Made by a program: the position numbers and the translations under genes. A model generated the notes under the pieces. The model saw only the letters and a program-made list of their open reading frames with translations, ran no database searches and was not told where the DNA came from. DNA of 64,000 bases from Arthrobacter sp. JZ12 (GTDB taxonomy: Bacteria; Actinomycetota; Actinomycetes; Actinomycetales; Micrococcaceae), in contig NZ_CP045246.1 in NCBI RefSeq assembly GCF_035189165.1, forward strand, positions 248,001 to 312,000. The letters are read 5' to 3'. This document shows positions 43,287 through 52,737 of the stretch, one piece after another (the first letter of the stretch is position 1; the number at the start of each line of letters is the position of its first letter).

Positions 43287-44224
43287 GAAAACCTCCCGGT
43301 TGCTTCTTCGCAACCCACCTCTAGTTCCTCCAGATACTTCATTAACTCTGCACGCATTTGCTGGGATTCAGCCGAGAATGCCCGTTGTATCCGCACATAA
43401 TCGGCCCTGCCTGACGGGGTTTCGATCCGGATGGGCGGGTAGCCCCACTCTGCTAGGTCGTACGGCGAGGCCCGCATGTCCACGGCCCGGATGCGCCAGG
43501 AGAGTTCGAAGCAGTCCACCACCAGTTCGCTAGGCAGGGCGGGAGTGAGCTTGTATGCCCACTTGTACAAATCCATGTTGGCGTGCAGGCACCCGGGTTG
43601 CTCGAGGTCCCGCTGGGTTTCCCTGGTCGGTTGCAGTTCGTTGAGGGACACAGCCTGCGGAGCATAGAACCGGAACGCGTCGAAGTGGCTGCAGCGGATC
43701 CGGTTGGCTTCCACCACCTCGTCCGTTCCGCCCGCGCCCAGCCGGAGGTTCAGGTACTCGTGCCGGATGGAATTCTCCTCCGGCCGGTACGCCATTGCCC
43801 ACTCATGCAGGCCGAAGCAGCCGTACTGGGCGGGGCGGGCTGCAGTACCGGAAAGGACGATGCGTGCGAAATCCACCGCCTCGCGCCGCACCCGAAGGAA
43901 CGTGTCGAGATCGAGTGTGACCGCGCCGTCGTCGTCGGCAATGCCCAGCTCCCGCCGCTCCGCGGCGGACAGTGCACGGTAGAACTTCCAGTCCGCGCGT
44001 TCGACGGCGCCGGGTCCGGTAAGGACCGTGTGCGCGCCTGGATGCCAGCGCAGGAGCTGGGCCGGCTTCTGGGTGTAGTAGGTGAAGAGGAAGTCCTCCA
44101 CCGGGTGCCTGCGCTGTTCAGCCCGACGGCGGAGGTAGGGCTCGGTGTAGGCGCGCACCCGCTCCGCATGGGCAAGGGCGCGAGGCTCCCACTCCTGCGG
44201 AGAAAGGACGACAATGGGAGGCAT
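43283..44224 (-). CDS. Actinobacterial protein annotated as 3-methyladenine DNA glycosylase
   Basis: A 313-residue protein. RHPVEDFLFTYYTQKPAQLLRWHPG (in two adjacent parts near residues 40-65) and CFGLHEWAMAY near residue 155 define a conserved actinobacterial family that databases often label 3-methyladenine DNA glycosylase. It lacks the AlkA helix-hairpin-helix and the Tag or MPG motifs as far as I can see, so that name should be treated with caution. ATG at 44224 with AGGAG upstream. Cotranscribed with the SSI-like lipoprotein gene, with a four-base overlap. Confidence 0.6.
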   Translation of the reverse strand: MPPIVVLSPQEWEPRALAHAERVRAYTEPYLRRRAEQRRHPVEDFLFTYYTQKPAQLLRWHPGAHTVLTGPGAVERADWKFYRALSAAERRELGIADDDGAVTLDLDTFLRVRREAVDFARIVLSGTAARPAQYGCFGLHEWAMAYRPEENSIRHEYLNLRLGAGGTDEVVEANRIRCSHFDAFRFYAPQAVSLNELQPTRETQRDLEQPGCLHANMDLYKWAYKLTPALPSELVVDCFELSWRIRAVDMRASPYDLAEWGYPPIRIETPSGRADYVRIQRAFSAESQQMRAELMKYLEELEVGCEEATGRFS

Positions 44225-44492
44225 CTGTCCATTATCTCCTGATGGCCTGAAGCAACGAGGTCTTACCACTGGAGGCAGCCCATGTGAAGAGACGAGCGTT
44301 CTGAAAACGCGACTTTGAGCTAAAGCACTGTTTATGGGCAGCTTCTGCTCAGGACAGCGGTTTTCGAACCCTACTCGGGGTAGCCTATGGATGGCGTTGA
44401 CGCTGTGATACAAGGCACAAGCCCCTCACAGCCGTAGCTGCTTTCAGTCCGGCGTGATGACCGGTCGCTTTTTCGATGAAAGGTAACCTCGC

Positions 44493-47400
44493 GTGAAAGA
44501 CCCCAAACACAGGAGCCCGCGGGTGGGCCTGCGCAGAGCTACAGCTCTCGCCGTCGGCCTTCCGCTGATCCTCGGCTCCATGACGGCAGTGCCTGCCGCT
44601 GCAGCACCCGGCGGATTGCCTGCTACCCAGCAGATCCAGCCGGTGAAGAAAGTCGATCCCAGGGACTACCCCGGAGGCCGTTACATCGTGGTGCTCAATG
44701 AGGAGCCCGCGGCCACCTATGAGGGCGGCGTTCCCGGTATCGCGGCCACCAAGCCCGAAAAGGGCGAGAAGCTCAACGCCAAGAAGGACTTCCCCAAGTA
44801 CAAGAAGCACCTGGAGCAGAAGCAGCAGGCCGTCGCGGCAGAGGAAGGCGTGGAGATCAACCGCACCTACACCGCGGCGCTCAACGGTTTCAGTGCCACG
44901 CTCACGTCGGAACAGGCGGTTGAACTCGCCAAGGACCCGAACGTCCGACTGGTTGCCCCGGACGTCGAGAACGCGCCGGACGACTACTCGAGCATGGACT
45001 TCCTCAAGCTGACCGGCAGCAAGGGAGCGTGGAAAACCCAGTTCGGCGGGGAAAAGAACGCCGGCGCAGGCACGGTGGTCGGCGTCATCGACACCGGCTA
45101 CACGCCGGACAATCCGTTCTTCGCGGGCAAGGAAGTCAAGCCGCTCAAGGGGAAGGCCAAGCCTCGAGTCGGAGAGCCGTACCTGACCGGGGACGGCAAG
45201 ATCGCCATGCTCAAGGCCGACGGGTCGACCTTCATCGGTGAATGCCAGGCAGGCGAGGGGTTCACGGGCGAGGAGTGCAACTCCAAGGTCCTTGCCGCGC
45301 AGTACTTTGCCGAGGACTTCATCGAATTCGTGCCCGAGGCTAACCGCGCCCCCGAGGAACTCCTGTCCCCGGTCGACGTGGACAGCCACGGAACGCACAC
45401 CGCGAGCACCGCCGCGGGCAACAGCAAGGTGACGCAGACCGTAGACGGCCGCGACTTCGGCAAGTCCTCGGGTGTAGCTCCCGCCGCCAAGCTGTCCATC
45501 TACAAGACCTGCTGGGCAGACGATGATCCCAACACAGGGGGCTGCTACTCCTCCGCCGCAGTAGCTGCCATCAACCAGGCAGTCCTCGACGGCGTCGACG
45601 TGCTGAATTACTCCATTTCGGGCAGCACCACCACCACCACCGACCCGGTTTCGCTCGCATTCCTGTCGGCGGCATCGGCAGGCATCTTCGTAGCTACGTC
45701 CGCAGGCAACTCCGGTCCCACCGCCAGCACCGTCAACCACGGCGCTCCCTGGCTGACCACCGTCGCAGCGAGCACCTTCAGCCACGCACTCCAGGGAACC
45801 GCCGAGTTCTCCGACGGAAGCAAGTTCCGCGGTGCGAGCATCATGAACGCAGAGGTCCCGGACAGCCCGGTTGTCCTGAGCGCGGACGCTGCTGCTGCCG
45901 GCGGAGTGGACCCCGACCTGTGCGGACCGAACTCGCTGGACCCTGCCCTCGTCGCCGGCAAGGTGGTTGTCTGTGACCGTGGTGTGTATGACCGAGTTGC
46001 AAAGTCCGCAGAGGTTGCCCGTGCCGGCGGCGTGGGCATGATCCTGGTGAACCTCGTGGATTCTTCCACGGACACGGACAAGCACTCCGTGCCCACCGTG
46101 CACGTCAACGCTCCCGAAGCCCTCGCGCTCAAGGAGAAGGTCGCAGCCAACCCCGACATCCAGGTGTCGCTCGTTGCCGAGGACACCACCGGCCTACCGC
46201 TTCCTCCGGTTCCGCAGATCGCAGGCTTCTCGTCGCGCGGTCCGTTGCTCGCCACTGATTCCGACCTCCTGAAGCCGGACATCGCGGCTCCCGGCGTAGC
46301 GGTTCTGGCGGGCGTGTCACCGATCGGCACCGGCGGCGACGATTTCGGTTTCCTCTCCGGAACTTCGATGGCCTCACCGCACATCGCAGGCGTGGGCGCG
46401 CTCATCCTGTCGAAGAACCCCTCATGGTCACCCGCTGCGGTCAAGTCGGCAATGATGACCACTGCGGACCCCGTGAAGAATGCGGAAGGCGGTGTAGACG
46501 GAGACGTCTTCGCAACCGGCGCCGGCCAGGTTGACCCGGCAAGCGTCCTGAGCCCCGGCCTGATCTACGACGCCGGCGTACGTGAGTACCTGCAGTTCGT
46601 GGAAGGTACGGGCTTCGCGGACGTTGCCAACGTCGACGGTATCGACGCCAAGGACATGAACGTACCGTCCTACGCGGTGGGCAACCTGACGGGCAAGGTG
46701 ACAGTCACCCGTACGGTGACCGCACTGACTCCCGGGCTTTACACGGCCACTGCCAACGTACCGGGCATCAACGTGACCGTGACGCCTTCGGTGCTGAATT
46801 TCAGCTCAGCCGGCGAGACCCGCACGTTTCAGGTGACCTTCGAGAACGCGACCGCACCGCTGGGTGCATTCGCCAAGGGCTCGCTGGTGTGGGAGGGACA
46901 GGGCAAGACGGTTGCCTCTCCTGTCGCGGTCCGGCCGCAGTCAGTAGTGGCCCCTTCCGAGGTTTCGTTCACTTCGGAGGGACCTGACGGAAGCGGAGTC
47001 ATCCCCGTGACGTCCGGCACCAACGCGCCGGTGAACCTCACCCTGGAGGGCCTGTCAAGGGCCAACAGCGAAGAACTCTCGCTGGTGCCCGGGCCTGTAG
47101 CGGTCCAGAACAACCCCTCAAACTTCGTCAGCCGGGTGGAGGTTCCTGCCAATACGCCGTTCGCAAAGATGTCGGTCCTCTCGTCAGATGACGCGGCGGA
47201 CTTCGACCTCTTCGTGTTCGACCCGAACGGGGAGCTGTACCAGGTGGCAACGGCATCGGCCAGCGAGACGCTGAACCTGGAGAACCCGGTTTCCGGCACC
47301 TATACCGCAATCGTGAACCTCTACTCCAGCCCGGAAGGCCGTGCGACGGCAGCAACCTTCGACGCAGCCATCCTCGGCGCAGACGAAGGTAACGCGAGTC

Positions 47401-47645
47401 TCTCGCCGAACCCCCTGGTACTGGCCAACGGTTCCGACGGTGAAGTGACTCTCAGCTGGACCGGTCTCGAGCCCGGCTCCTACGTGGGTCGCGTAACCTA
47501 CGAGGGCTCCACGTCGGTCACCTTCGTTTCGGTAGTCGTGAACGCTGCCGGCGAGAGCACCGTCACAGCTGCCCCGGAGGCCAACGAAGCGGACAAACTG
47601 CCCAGCGGTCCGAGCGGAGCTCCCGCTCCGGGCAACGGCAAGTAG
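44493..47645 (+). CDS. Secreted S8 subtilase with I9 prodomain and PA domain
   Basis: A 1050-residue exported serine protease. Residues 1 to about 38 are the signal; an I9-type prodomain follows (YIVVLNEEPAATYEGG to about 165). The triad is visible: Asp200 in GVIDTGYTP, His299 in DSHGTHTAS and Ser625 in SGTSMASPHIAG. The unusually long His-to-Ser distance is due to an inserted PA domain (about 460-560), as in plant-type cucumisin subtilases. The last 350 residues are beta-rich Fn3-like repeats with no LPxTG anchor. GTG start with AAAGG upstream. An SSI-like lipoprotein gene lies 1.2 kb away, divergent. Confidence 0.92.
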   Translation: MKDPKHRSPRVGLRRATALAVGLPLILGSMTAVPAAAAPGGLPATQQIQPVKKVDPRDYPGGRYIVVLNEEPAATYEGGVPGIAATKPEKGEKLNAKKDFPKYKKHLEQKQQAVAAEEGVEINRTYTAALNGFSATLTSEQAVELAKDPNVRLVAPDVENAPDDYSSMDFLKLTGSKGAWKTQFGGEKNAGAGTVVGVIDTGYTPDNPFFAGKEVKPLKGKAKPRVGEPYLTGDGKIAMLKADGSTFIGECQAGEGFTGEECNSKVLAAQYFAEDFIEFVPEANRAPEELLSPVDVDSHGTHTASTAAGNSKVTQTVDGRDFGKSSGVAPAAKLSIYKTCWADDDPNTGGCYSSAAVAAINQAVLDGVDVLNYSISGSTTTTTDPVSLAFLSAASAGIFVATSAGNSGPTASTVNHGAPWLTTVAASTFSHALQGTAEFSDGSKFRGASIMNAEVPDSPVVLSADAAAAGGVDPDLCGPNSLDPALVAGKVVVCDRGVYDRVAKSAEVARAGGVGMILVNLVDSSTDTDKHSVPTVHVNAPEALALKEKVAANPDIQVSLVAEDTTGLPLPPVPQIAGFSSRGPLLATDSDLLKPDIAAPGVAVLAGVSPIGTGGDDFGFLSGTSMASPHIAGVGALILSKNPSWSPAAVKSAMMTTADPVKNAEGGVDGDVFATGAGQVDPASVLSPGLIYDAGVREYLQFVEGTGFADVANVDGIDAKDMNVPSYAVGNLTGKVTVTRTVTALTPGLYTATANVPGINVTVTPSVLNFSSAGETRTFQVTFENATAPLGAFAKGSLVWEGQGKTVASPVAVRPQSVVAPSEVSFTSEGPDGSGVIPVTSGTNAPVNLTLEGLSRANSEELSLVPGPVAVQNNPSNFVSRVEVPANTPFAKMSVLSSDDAADFDLFVFDPNGELYQVATASASETLNLENPVSGTYTAIVNLYSSPEGRATAATFDAAILGADEGNASLSPNPLVLANGSDGEVTLSWTGLEPGSYVGRVTYEGSTSVTFVSVVVNAAGESTVTAAPEANEADKLPSGPSGAPAPGNGK

Positions 47646-47681
47646 GAGCGCCGCGCAACAGCTGGACAGCAGTCAGGGCGA

Positions 47682-47713
47682 TGCCCCCACTCCGGATCTC
47701 GGAGCGGGGGCAT
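47682..47713 (+). terminator. Terminator hairpin after the subtilase gene
   Basis: TGCCCCCACTCCG pairs with CGGAGCGGGGGCA (one mismatch) around a short loop, followed by TTTCC. It lies 37 bases past the stop codon. Confidence 0.75.
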
Positions 47714-47796
47714 TTCCTGCTTCGGGAGGCTCTTTTTCCGTCCCGCTGACCTAAAATGTGGGTACTTCCACAGCCGCCAGGAAGAAGGCGATACCC

Positions 47797-48078
47797 ATGG
47801 CTGAGAGAACCCCGCACCGCCGGTTCAGGAACCCGGCAGCAATTTTCCTCGGACCCGCCGAACGCGACGACCCGGACCAGCCGGTCGTGCATCGACATGA
47901 CGAGTTCGAAACCGCTTCTGAAGAGGAGCTGGCCGAATTTGAGGTGGAGGTTGACTCGGAAGGGCACCATTACGCCGTCCGGCGTCATCCTGACCGTGAA
48001 CCTGTCCGGCGGACTGAGCCTGTCCAGAAGTACGCGGACTACTTCAGGAACCCGGTACTCCACACAGAGGACCAGTAA
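47797..48078 (+). CDS. Small acidic hypothetical protein (93 aa)
   Basis: A hydrophilic 93-residue protein with an Arg-rich start (MAERTPHRRFRNPAA), an acidic centre (ETASEEELAEFEVEVDSEG) and a C-terminal KYADYFRNP. No domain recognised. The ATG with GAAGAAGG eight bases before is preferred over a GTG 13 codons upstream. It sits between two terminators, so it is transcribed alone. Confidence 0.6.
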   Translation: MAERTPHRRFRNPAAIFLGPAERDDPDQPVVHRHDEFETASEEELAEFEVEVDSEGHHYAVRRHPDREPVRRTEPVQKYADYFRNPVLHTEDQ

Positions 48079-48090
48079 CCTCCGTGAATT

Positions 48091-48136
48091 GGCAGGACAC
48101 GCCCCTTATGGCGATCCATAAGGGGCGTGTCCTGCC
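48091..48136. terminator. Bidirectional terminator, 21-bp perfect stem
   Basis: GGCAGGACACGCCCC plus TTATGG (48091-48111) pairs exactly with the complement at 48116-48136, leaving a CGAT loop. It serves both the small acidic gene and the convergent lysC gene. Confidence 0.85.
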
Positions 48137-48171
48137 GGATCAACGCGAGGGTTGGGAGCCGCTGGCCTCAG

Positions 48172-49458
48172 TCAGCGGCCGGTGCCGGCGTAGACCGTTG
48201 CAACGGCGTCGCCGTCGAGGTCGAATGCTGCGTGCACCGCGCGCACAGCAGTGTCCAGCAGGTCTGCGCTGGTGACCACGGAGATGCGGATCTCCGAGGT
48301 GGAGATCATGTCGATGTTCACGCCTGCGTCGGAAAGCGCCCGGAAGAACTTGTAGGAGACACCCGGGTTGGACCGCATGCCGGCGCCGATCAATGACAGC
48401 TTGCCAATCTGCTCGTCGTACTCCAGGCTGTCGTAGCCCACGCTTTCCTGGGCTGCCTTCAGCGCTGCGAGGGCCTCGGCGCCCTCCACGATCGGGAGGG
48501 TGAAGGAGATGTCGGTGTGTCCGGATCCGTGCGTGGAGACGTTCTGGACGATCATGTCGATGTTGGAGTGCGCACCGGCAACGATCCCGAAAAGTTCCGC
48601 TGCCTTGCCGGGGATGTCCGGCACGCCGACAACCGTGACCTTCGCTTCGGAACGGTCATGGGCTACACCGGAGATGATTGGCTGTTCCAAGGGTTCTCCC
48701 TCTTGAATCTTGATGGTGTCGTCGGGGTTGGGCAGCACCCAGGTTCCCTCGAGCTGGCTGAAGGACGAGCGGACGTGGAGCGGCACGCCGAACCGGCGCG
48801 CATACTCCACGCACCGCAGGTGCAGGATCTTGGCGCCGGAAGCGGCCATCTCCAGCATCTCCTCGCTTGAGATGGTCGAAATCTTCTTGGCGGAGGGGAC
48901 CACGCGAGGGTCGGCCGTGTAGACGCCGTCGACGTCTGTGTAGATCTCGCAGACATCGGCCTTGAGCGCAGCGGCCAGCGCGACCGCCGTCGTATCCGAG
49001 CCGCCGCGGCCCAGCGTGGTGATGTCGTTGCTGTCCCGGCTCATGCCCTGGAAACCGGCGACGATCGCGATGTCGCCCTTCTCGATCGAGGTCTTGATCC
49101 GGTAAGGCGACACATCGATGATGCGTGCCTTGCCGTGGATCGCGTCAGTGATCATGCCGGCCTGGCTGCCGGTGAAGGACTGGGCGCTGGAGCCGGCTTC
49201 GTGGATGGCCATGGCTAGCAGCGCCATGGAGATTCGCTCGCCGGCGCTGAGCAGCATGTCCATCTCGCGGGGATTCGACAAGCTGGTTACCTGCGCCGCC
49301 AGGTCGAGGAGTTCATCCGTGCTGTCGCCCATCGCGGAAACGACCACGACAACCTGGTTGCCGGCCGCCTGGGTCTCTACCACGCGCTTGGCGACGCGCT
49401 TGATGCCCTCGGCGTCGGACACGGAGGAGCCACCGAACTTCTGAACAATAAGGGCCAT
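48172..49458 (-). CDS. lysC: Aspartate kinase
   Basis: A 428-residue kinase that phosphorylates aspartate, the first step to Lys, Thr and Met. IVQKFGGSSVSDAEGIKRVA is the N-terminal signature, GRGGSDTTAVALAAAL the nucleotide site, and EIYTDVDGVYTADPR the substrate region. Two ACT domains fill the last 160 residues, the site of feedback control. ATG 49458 is chosen; a GTG two codons earlier is also possible. The usual partner asd is not adjacent: a terminator and an unrelated small gene follow. Confidence 0.95.
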   Translation of the reverse strand: MALIVQKFGGSSVSDAEGIKRVAKRVVETQAAGNQVVVVVSAMGDSTDELLDLAAQVTSLSNPREMDMLLSAGERISMALLAMAIHEAGSSAQSFTGSQAGMITDAIHGKARIIDVSPYRIKTSIEKGDIAIVAGFQGMSRDSNDITTLGRGGSDTTAVALAAALKADVCEIYTDVDGVYTADPRVVPSAKKISTISSEEMLEMAASGAKILHLRCVEYARRFGVPLHVRSSFSQLEGTWVLPNPDDTIKIQEGEPLEQPIISGVAHDRSEAKVTVVGVPDIPGKAAELFGIVAGAHSNIDMIVQNVSTHGSGHTDISFTLPIVEGAEALAALKAAQESVGYDSLEYDEQIGKLSLIGAGMRSNPGVSYKFFRALSDAGVNIDMISTSEIRISVVTSADLLDTAVRAVHAAFDLDGDAVATVYAGTGR

Positions 49459-49636
49459 GCGCACGCTCGCTGAAACTTGAATCGGTGCCTGACGGGGTGG
49501 AGGGCGCCGAAGGCGGGACAGTGGAACAACAGTGGAATCACTGCGCGGCTGCTCGCCGCACCAGACAGTTTAACGGTTTGGGTTCGGCTGACCCAATTGT
49601 GCGTCGAATTGTTCAGGTGATTGTTAGTGTCACCTT

Positions 49637-49833
49637 ATGTCCAATGGGTATGGGGGGATCATTGCCACTGGCATACGACGAAGTTTTGGCTCCGTCGCTG
49701 CCGTCCGCAACATCGACTTCGAGGCGCCGCCGGGCGAGGTGACCGCGCGTTGGCGGCCGCGGTGCTCTGGGCGGGGAAGCGGGAGCTCCAGACGCCCGCC
49801 CGGCGGCTGACCCAGGGGACGCGCATCGCCTGA
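49637..49833 (+). pseudogene. Fused remnant of an ABC transporter (ATPase N-terminus, permease C-terminus)
   Basis: The first 35 codons read MSNGYGGIIATGIRRSFGSV then AAVRNIDFEAPPGEVTA, which is the normal start of an ABC ATPase up to just before Walker A. The frame then breaks down. In the next frame the last 28 codons, LAAAVLWAGKRELQTPARRL onwards, look like the C-terminus of an ABC-2-type permease ending in TGA (49831-49833). An internal deletion of most of both genes would explain this. The whole 386-base gap between lysC and the Cache gene holds nothing else I can assign. Confidence 0.6.
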
Positions 49834-49844
49834 GCCCGGTGGAG

Positions 49845-50651
49845 CTAGGATGCTTCGGCCGGATGCACGACGGCCAGCGGCAGCTCGCCGCAGGTCAGCA
49901 CTGCGAGCCGCTGACCTGCATACCGCGTTCCCCGGGGTTCAACCGTGCGGGCTGCTGCAAGCAGCCCTGGCCGTTGGAGGGCGAGGACGCTGACGTCGGC
50001 GGTTTCATCCACAGCGCCGGGAGCGAGGAGGGTTCCGGCTGCAACCTGTGCGTCGGACGAAATGATGACCCGTCCAGAGTGATTGACGAGGGCGGCGGAC
50101 GGATGAATCCTTTCCAGTGCCGGGAGCAACAGCGGTTCCAGCGACTCCACGAAAACATCTGCACCTGCCACACCAACCCGCCTGTCTGCGGCTACGACCG
50201 GAACCGTCATGGTCATGGTGTATTCGTCGGTGCACAGGAAGTCCACGTAGGGGCCGGTGACGTGGGGTCGTCCGCTCTTCATCGGCCGGGTGAACCATTC
50301 CCGTCTGGTATAGGCGTCGGATGTGGCGGCAACCGCCAGCAGCGTCAGGCGCTCCATCGAGCTGCCCTGCCACCAAGCCATGTGGCGGGTGGCGTCTGCC
50401 AGGACTGATTCTGCAGCCACAAAACCGGCACCGACTACCGGCCAACACCGGCCGGCGATGATTCCCTCCGCCAGGGGTTTTGCCGCGAGGTTCATCGCCT
50501 TCGTGGTGGGCGGCTGGGCAGGGTCACGAAAGAGGCCGCTCAAGACAGGAGTCCAGGACGATACTTCCCTCAGTATTTCCTGGAAGAACCTGCTCACTTC
50601 GGCGTGAGGGTCTGCTTCGGCCTCAAGGTGCCATTCAGTCATTGAGCTCAC
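49845..50651 (-). CDS. Cytoplasmic Cache-domain sensor protein
   Basis: A 268-residue protein. GPYVDFLCTDEYTMTMTVPV and VGVAGADVFVESLEPLLLP (about residues 130-175) fit the Cache (PDC) small-molecule sensor fold normally found outside the membrane in receptors. Here there is no signal peptide or membrane helix and no output domain, so it appears to be a free cytoplasmic sensor. Its start overlaps the upstream GntR gene stop (ATGA). It probably acts with that regulator and the divergent polyamine-type importer. Confidence 0.65.
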   Translation of the reverse strand: MSSMTEWHLEAEADPHAEVSRFFQEILREVSSWTPVLSGLFRDPAQPPTTKAMNLAAKPLAEGIIAGRCWPVVGAGFVAAESVLADATRHMAWWQGSSMERLTLLAVAATSDAYTRREWFTRPMKSGRPHVTGPYVDFLCTDEYTMTMTVPVVAADRRVGVAGADVFVESLEPLLLPALERIHPSAALVNHSGRVIISSDAQVAAGTLLAPGAVDETADVSVLALQRPGLLAAARTVEPRGTRYAGQRLAVLTCGELPLAVVHPAEAS

Positions 50652-51433
50652 CCGGTCCTCTTCTGGGCGTTGGGTGGCGTGGCGGTACCGGATCGGTCGG
50701 CCAGCCGGGAGTGTTCGTCTATCAGGGCTGCCAGCCCGGCTTGAACCTGCGTCTTTACAGCTTCACGGGCGGCAGGAGGGTCAGCCGCTGCCACAGCATC
50801 GGCGATCCGCTCGCACATTTGTATCATCTCGGCGTCGAACTGGCCGTCTTCATGGAGCAGGGACAGGAGAGGGCCGAAGGCCTTGTACAGGCGGACGAAT
50901 TCGCGCGTCAGCGTTGCGGACTGGCTCAGCGCCGCCAGCTCGAGGAGGAACTCGCCGACGACGGCGCCGCTCAGGCCGGAGTGCCGGGAGCCGCGAAGAA
51001 TGCCGCGCAGCGCATCGACGTCTTCCGTTCCGGCAAAGTCGGCGGCAAGTTCTGCCGCGGTGGCGGCGATTGCCTGGTAGTGGATGGCAAGGTCGCGCAG
51101 CTCAACGCGGCTCATGGAGCGCAGGCGGTCGCGCACCAACTGGCCGCGCTGCCCCACCGGCACCGTGATGAACGTTCCGCCTTCCCGTCCCCTACGGGTG
51201 GATACCAGACCCCGCGACCGAAGCCCGACGAGTGCTTCTCGGGCAGTGACGGTAGCGACCCCCATGGATGCGGCGAGTTCGGCCTCGCTGGGGAGGCGGT
51301 CGCCGTCGGCCAGTACGCCTGCGGTGATGCCCTCGACGATCCGATCCTCAACGCGTTGAGCTTTTCCGCTCTCATTCAGGGGAGCGAAGACCGCAGCGAG
51401 CAGGCGCTGCCTCGGCGACGAGTCGTTCGGCAT
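50648..51433 (-). CDS. GntR family regulator (FCD-like C-terminal domain)
   Basis: A 261-residue regulator. RVEDRIVEGITAGVLADGDRLPSEAEL and VATVTAREALVGLRSRGLVST (in parts, residues about 27-80) are the GntR winged HTH. The helical C-terminal half suits an FCD ligand domain. The ATG with GGAAGGA upstream is preferred over longer readings. Divergent from the polyamine-type ABC operon, which it likely controls; the Cache protein is cotranscribed. Confidence 0.87.
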   Translation of the reverse strand: MPNDSSPRQRLLAAVFAPLNESGKAQRVEDRIVEGITAGVLADGDRLPSEAELAASMGVATVTAREALVGLRSRGLVSTRRGREGGTFITVPVGQRGQLVRDRLRSMSRVELRDLAIHYQAIAATAAELAADFAGTEDVDALRGILRGSRHSGLSGAVVGEFLLELAALSQSATLTREFVRLYKAFGPLLSLLHEDGQFDAEMIQMCERIADAVAAADPPAAREAVKTQVQAGLAALIDEHSRLADRSGTATPPNAQKRTG

Positions 51434-51609
51434 GCCCCCATCCTTCCAGAACAGCGTGAGTGCTTGGCCAGGTCGAGAACCCGCACCTCGACCGAGAAGT
51501 CCTGGCAGCAATTAGCCTGCTGTGACCCACTTTACATTTATCATCTGGTTTCATATGTTAACTCGAGCGATGTAGTCCACATCACACGCAGCTCGAAAGG
51601 ATCACGCCC

Positions 51610-52677
51610 GTGTCAGCAACATTCACGTCCGCTGCCGCCTCGTCGAAGAAGGCGGACACCGCGGGCACACCCGCTATCTCCCTCACGAACGTCGTCAAGA
51701 CGTTTGGGGACTTCACCGCCGTCAAAGGCCTGGATCTCGACATCGCCAAAGGGGAGTTCTTCTCATTGCTGGGTCCGTCCGGATCCGGAAAGACCACTGT
51801 TCTCCGCATGATCGCGGGCTTTGAACTTCCCAGTTCTGGCCGTATTGACCTCGCGGGGGTGGAGGTGACCCACAAGGCCCCGTTCGAGCGGGACGTCAAC
51901 ACCGTCTTCCAGGACTATGCGCTCTTTCCTCACCTGAGCGTGGCCCAGAACGTCGAGTACGGCCTCAAACTGCGCAGAACAGGACGCACTGAACGCCGTC
52001 GCCTGGTCGGAGAGGCGCTGGAGATGATCCGGTTGCCCCATGTCGCGGACCGGCTTCCCTCACAGCTCTCCGGTGGGCAGCGGCAGCGGGTTGCGCTCGC
52101 CCGCGCTCTCGTCCTACGTCCCCAGGTGCTGCTGCTCGATGAACCGCTCGGAGCCCTGGACAAGCAACTGAGGGAGCAGATGCAGGTCGAGCTGAAGCAG
52201 ATTCAACGCACCGTGGGCATCACCTTCGTCTTTGTAACCCATGACCAGGAGGAAGCGCTCACGCTGTCCGACCGGGTCGCCGTCTTCAACGAGGGCGTGG
52301 TCGAGCAGGTGGGCACACCCGAGGACCTGTACGAGCGGCCCGGAAGCAGGTTCGTGGCGTCCTTCCTGGGCAACACCAACCTCATTGAAGGTGAACTGGC
52401 GCAGCTCGTGATCGGTTCTGATGCCTTGCTGAGCGTCCGGCCCGAGCGGATTAAGGTGCGCCGACTCGATGACCCGGTGAACAGCAGCGGTGTCTCCAGC
52501 GTCGAAGCCGTCATTGAGGAGGTCATCTACACCGGACCGGACACCCGCTATGTGGCCCGCACACCGGAAGGGCAGCGACTGATCGCCCAGGAACCGAACG
52601 ACTCCTCGTCCGCCGGTGCCCAGAGGGGCGATCGCGTGCGCCTGCAGTGGCCGTCCCGATTCAACTACACCGTCTGA
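51610..52677 (+). CDS. potA: Polyamine-type ABC transporter ATPase
   Basis: A 355-residue importer ATPase with intact motifs: Walker A GPSGSGKTT, Q-loop VFQDYALFPH, signature LSGGQRQRVALAR, Walker B LLLDEPLGALD and switch FVTHDQEEAL. A C-terminal TOBE-type regulatory domain starts near residue 265. It is the first gene of a four-gene importer operon; the GTG start has AAAGGA upstream. Family members energise uptake of putrescine, spermidine or related amines. Confidence 0.88.
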   Translation: MSATFTSAAASSKKADTAGTPAISLTNVVKTFGDFTAVKGLDLDIAKGEFFSLLGPSGSGKTTVLRMIAGFELPSSGRIDLAGVEVTHKAPFERDVNTVFQDYALFPHLSVAQNVEYGLKLRRTGRTERRRLVGEALEMIRLPHVADRLPSQLSGGQRQRVALARALVLRPQVLLLDEPLGALDKQLREQMQVELKQIQRTVGITFVFVTHDQEEALTLSDRVAVFNEGVVEQVGTPEDLYERPGSRFVASFLGNTNLIEGELAQLVIGSDALLSVRPERIKVRRLDDPVNSSGVSSVEAVIEEVIYTGPDTRYVARTPEGQRLIAQEPNDSSSAGAQRGDRVRLQWPSRFNYTV

Positions 52678-52737
52678 ACTTCAAATCCACTACCCACACC
52701 AACCAATCACCAGCATCACCTCGAAGGAAGGCACCCC

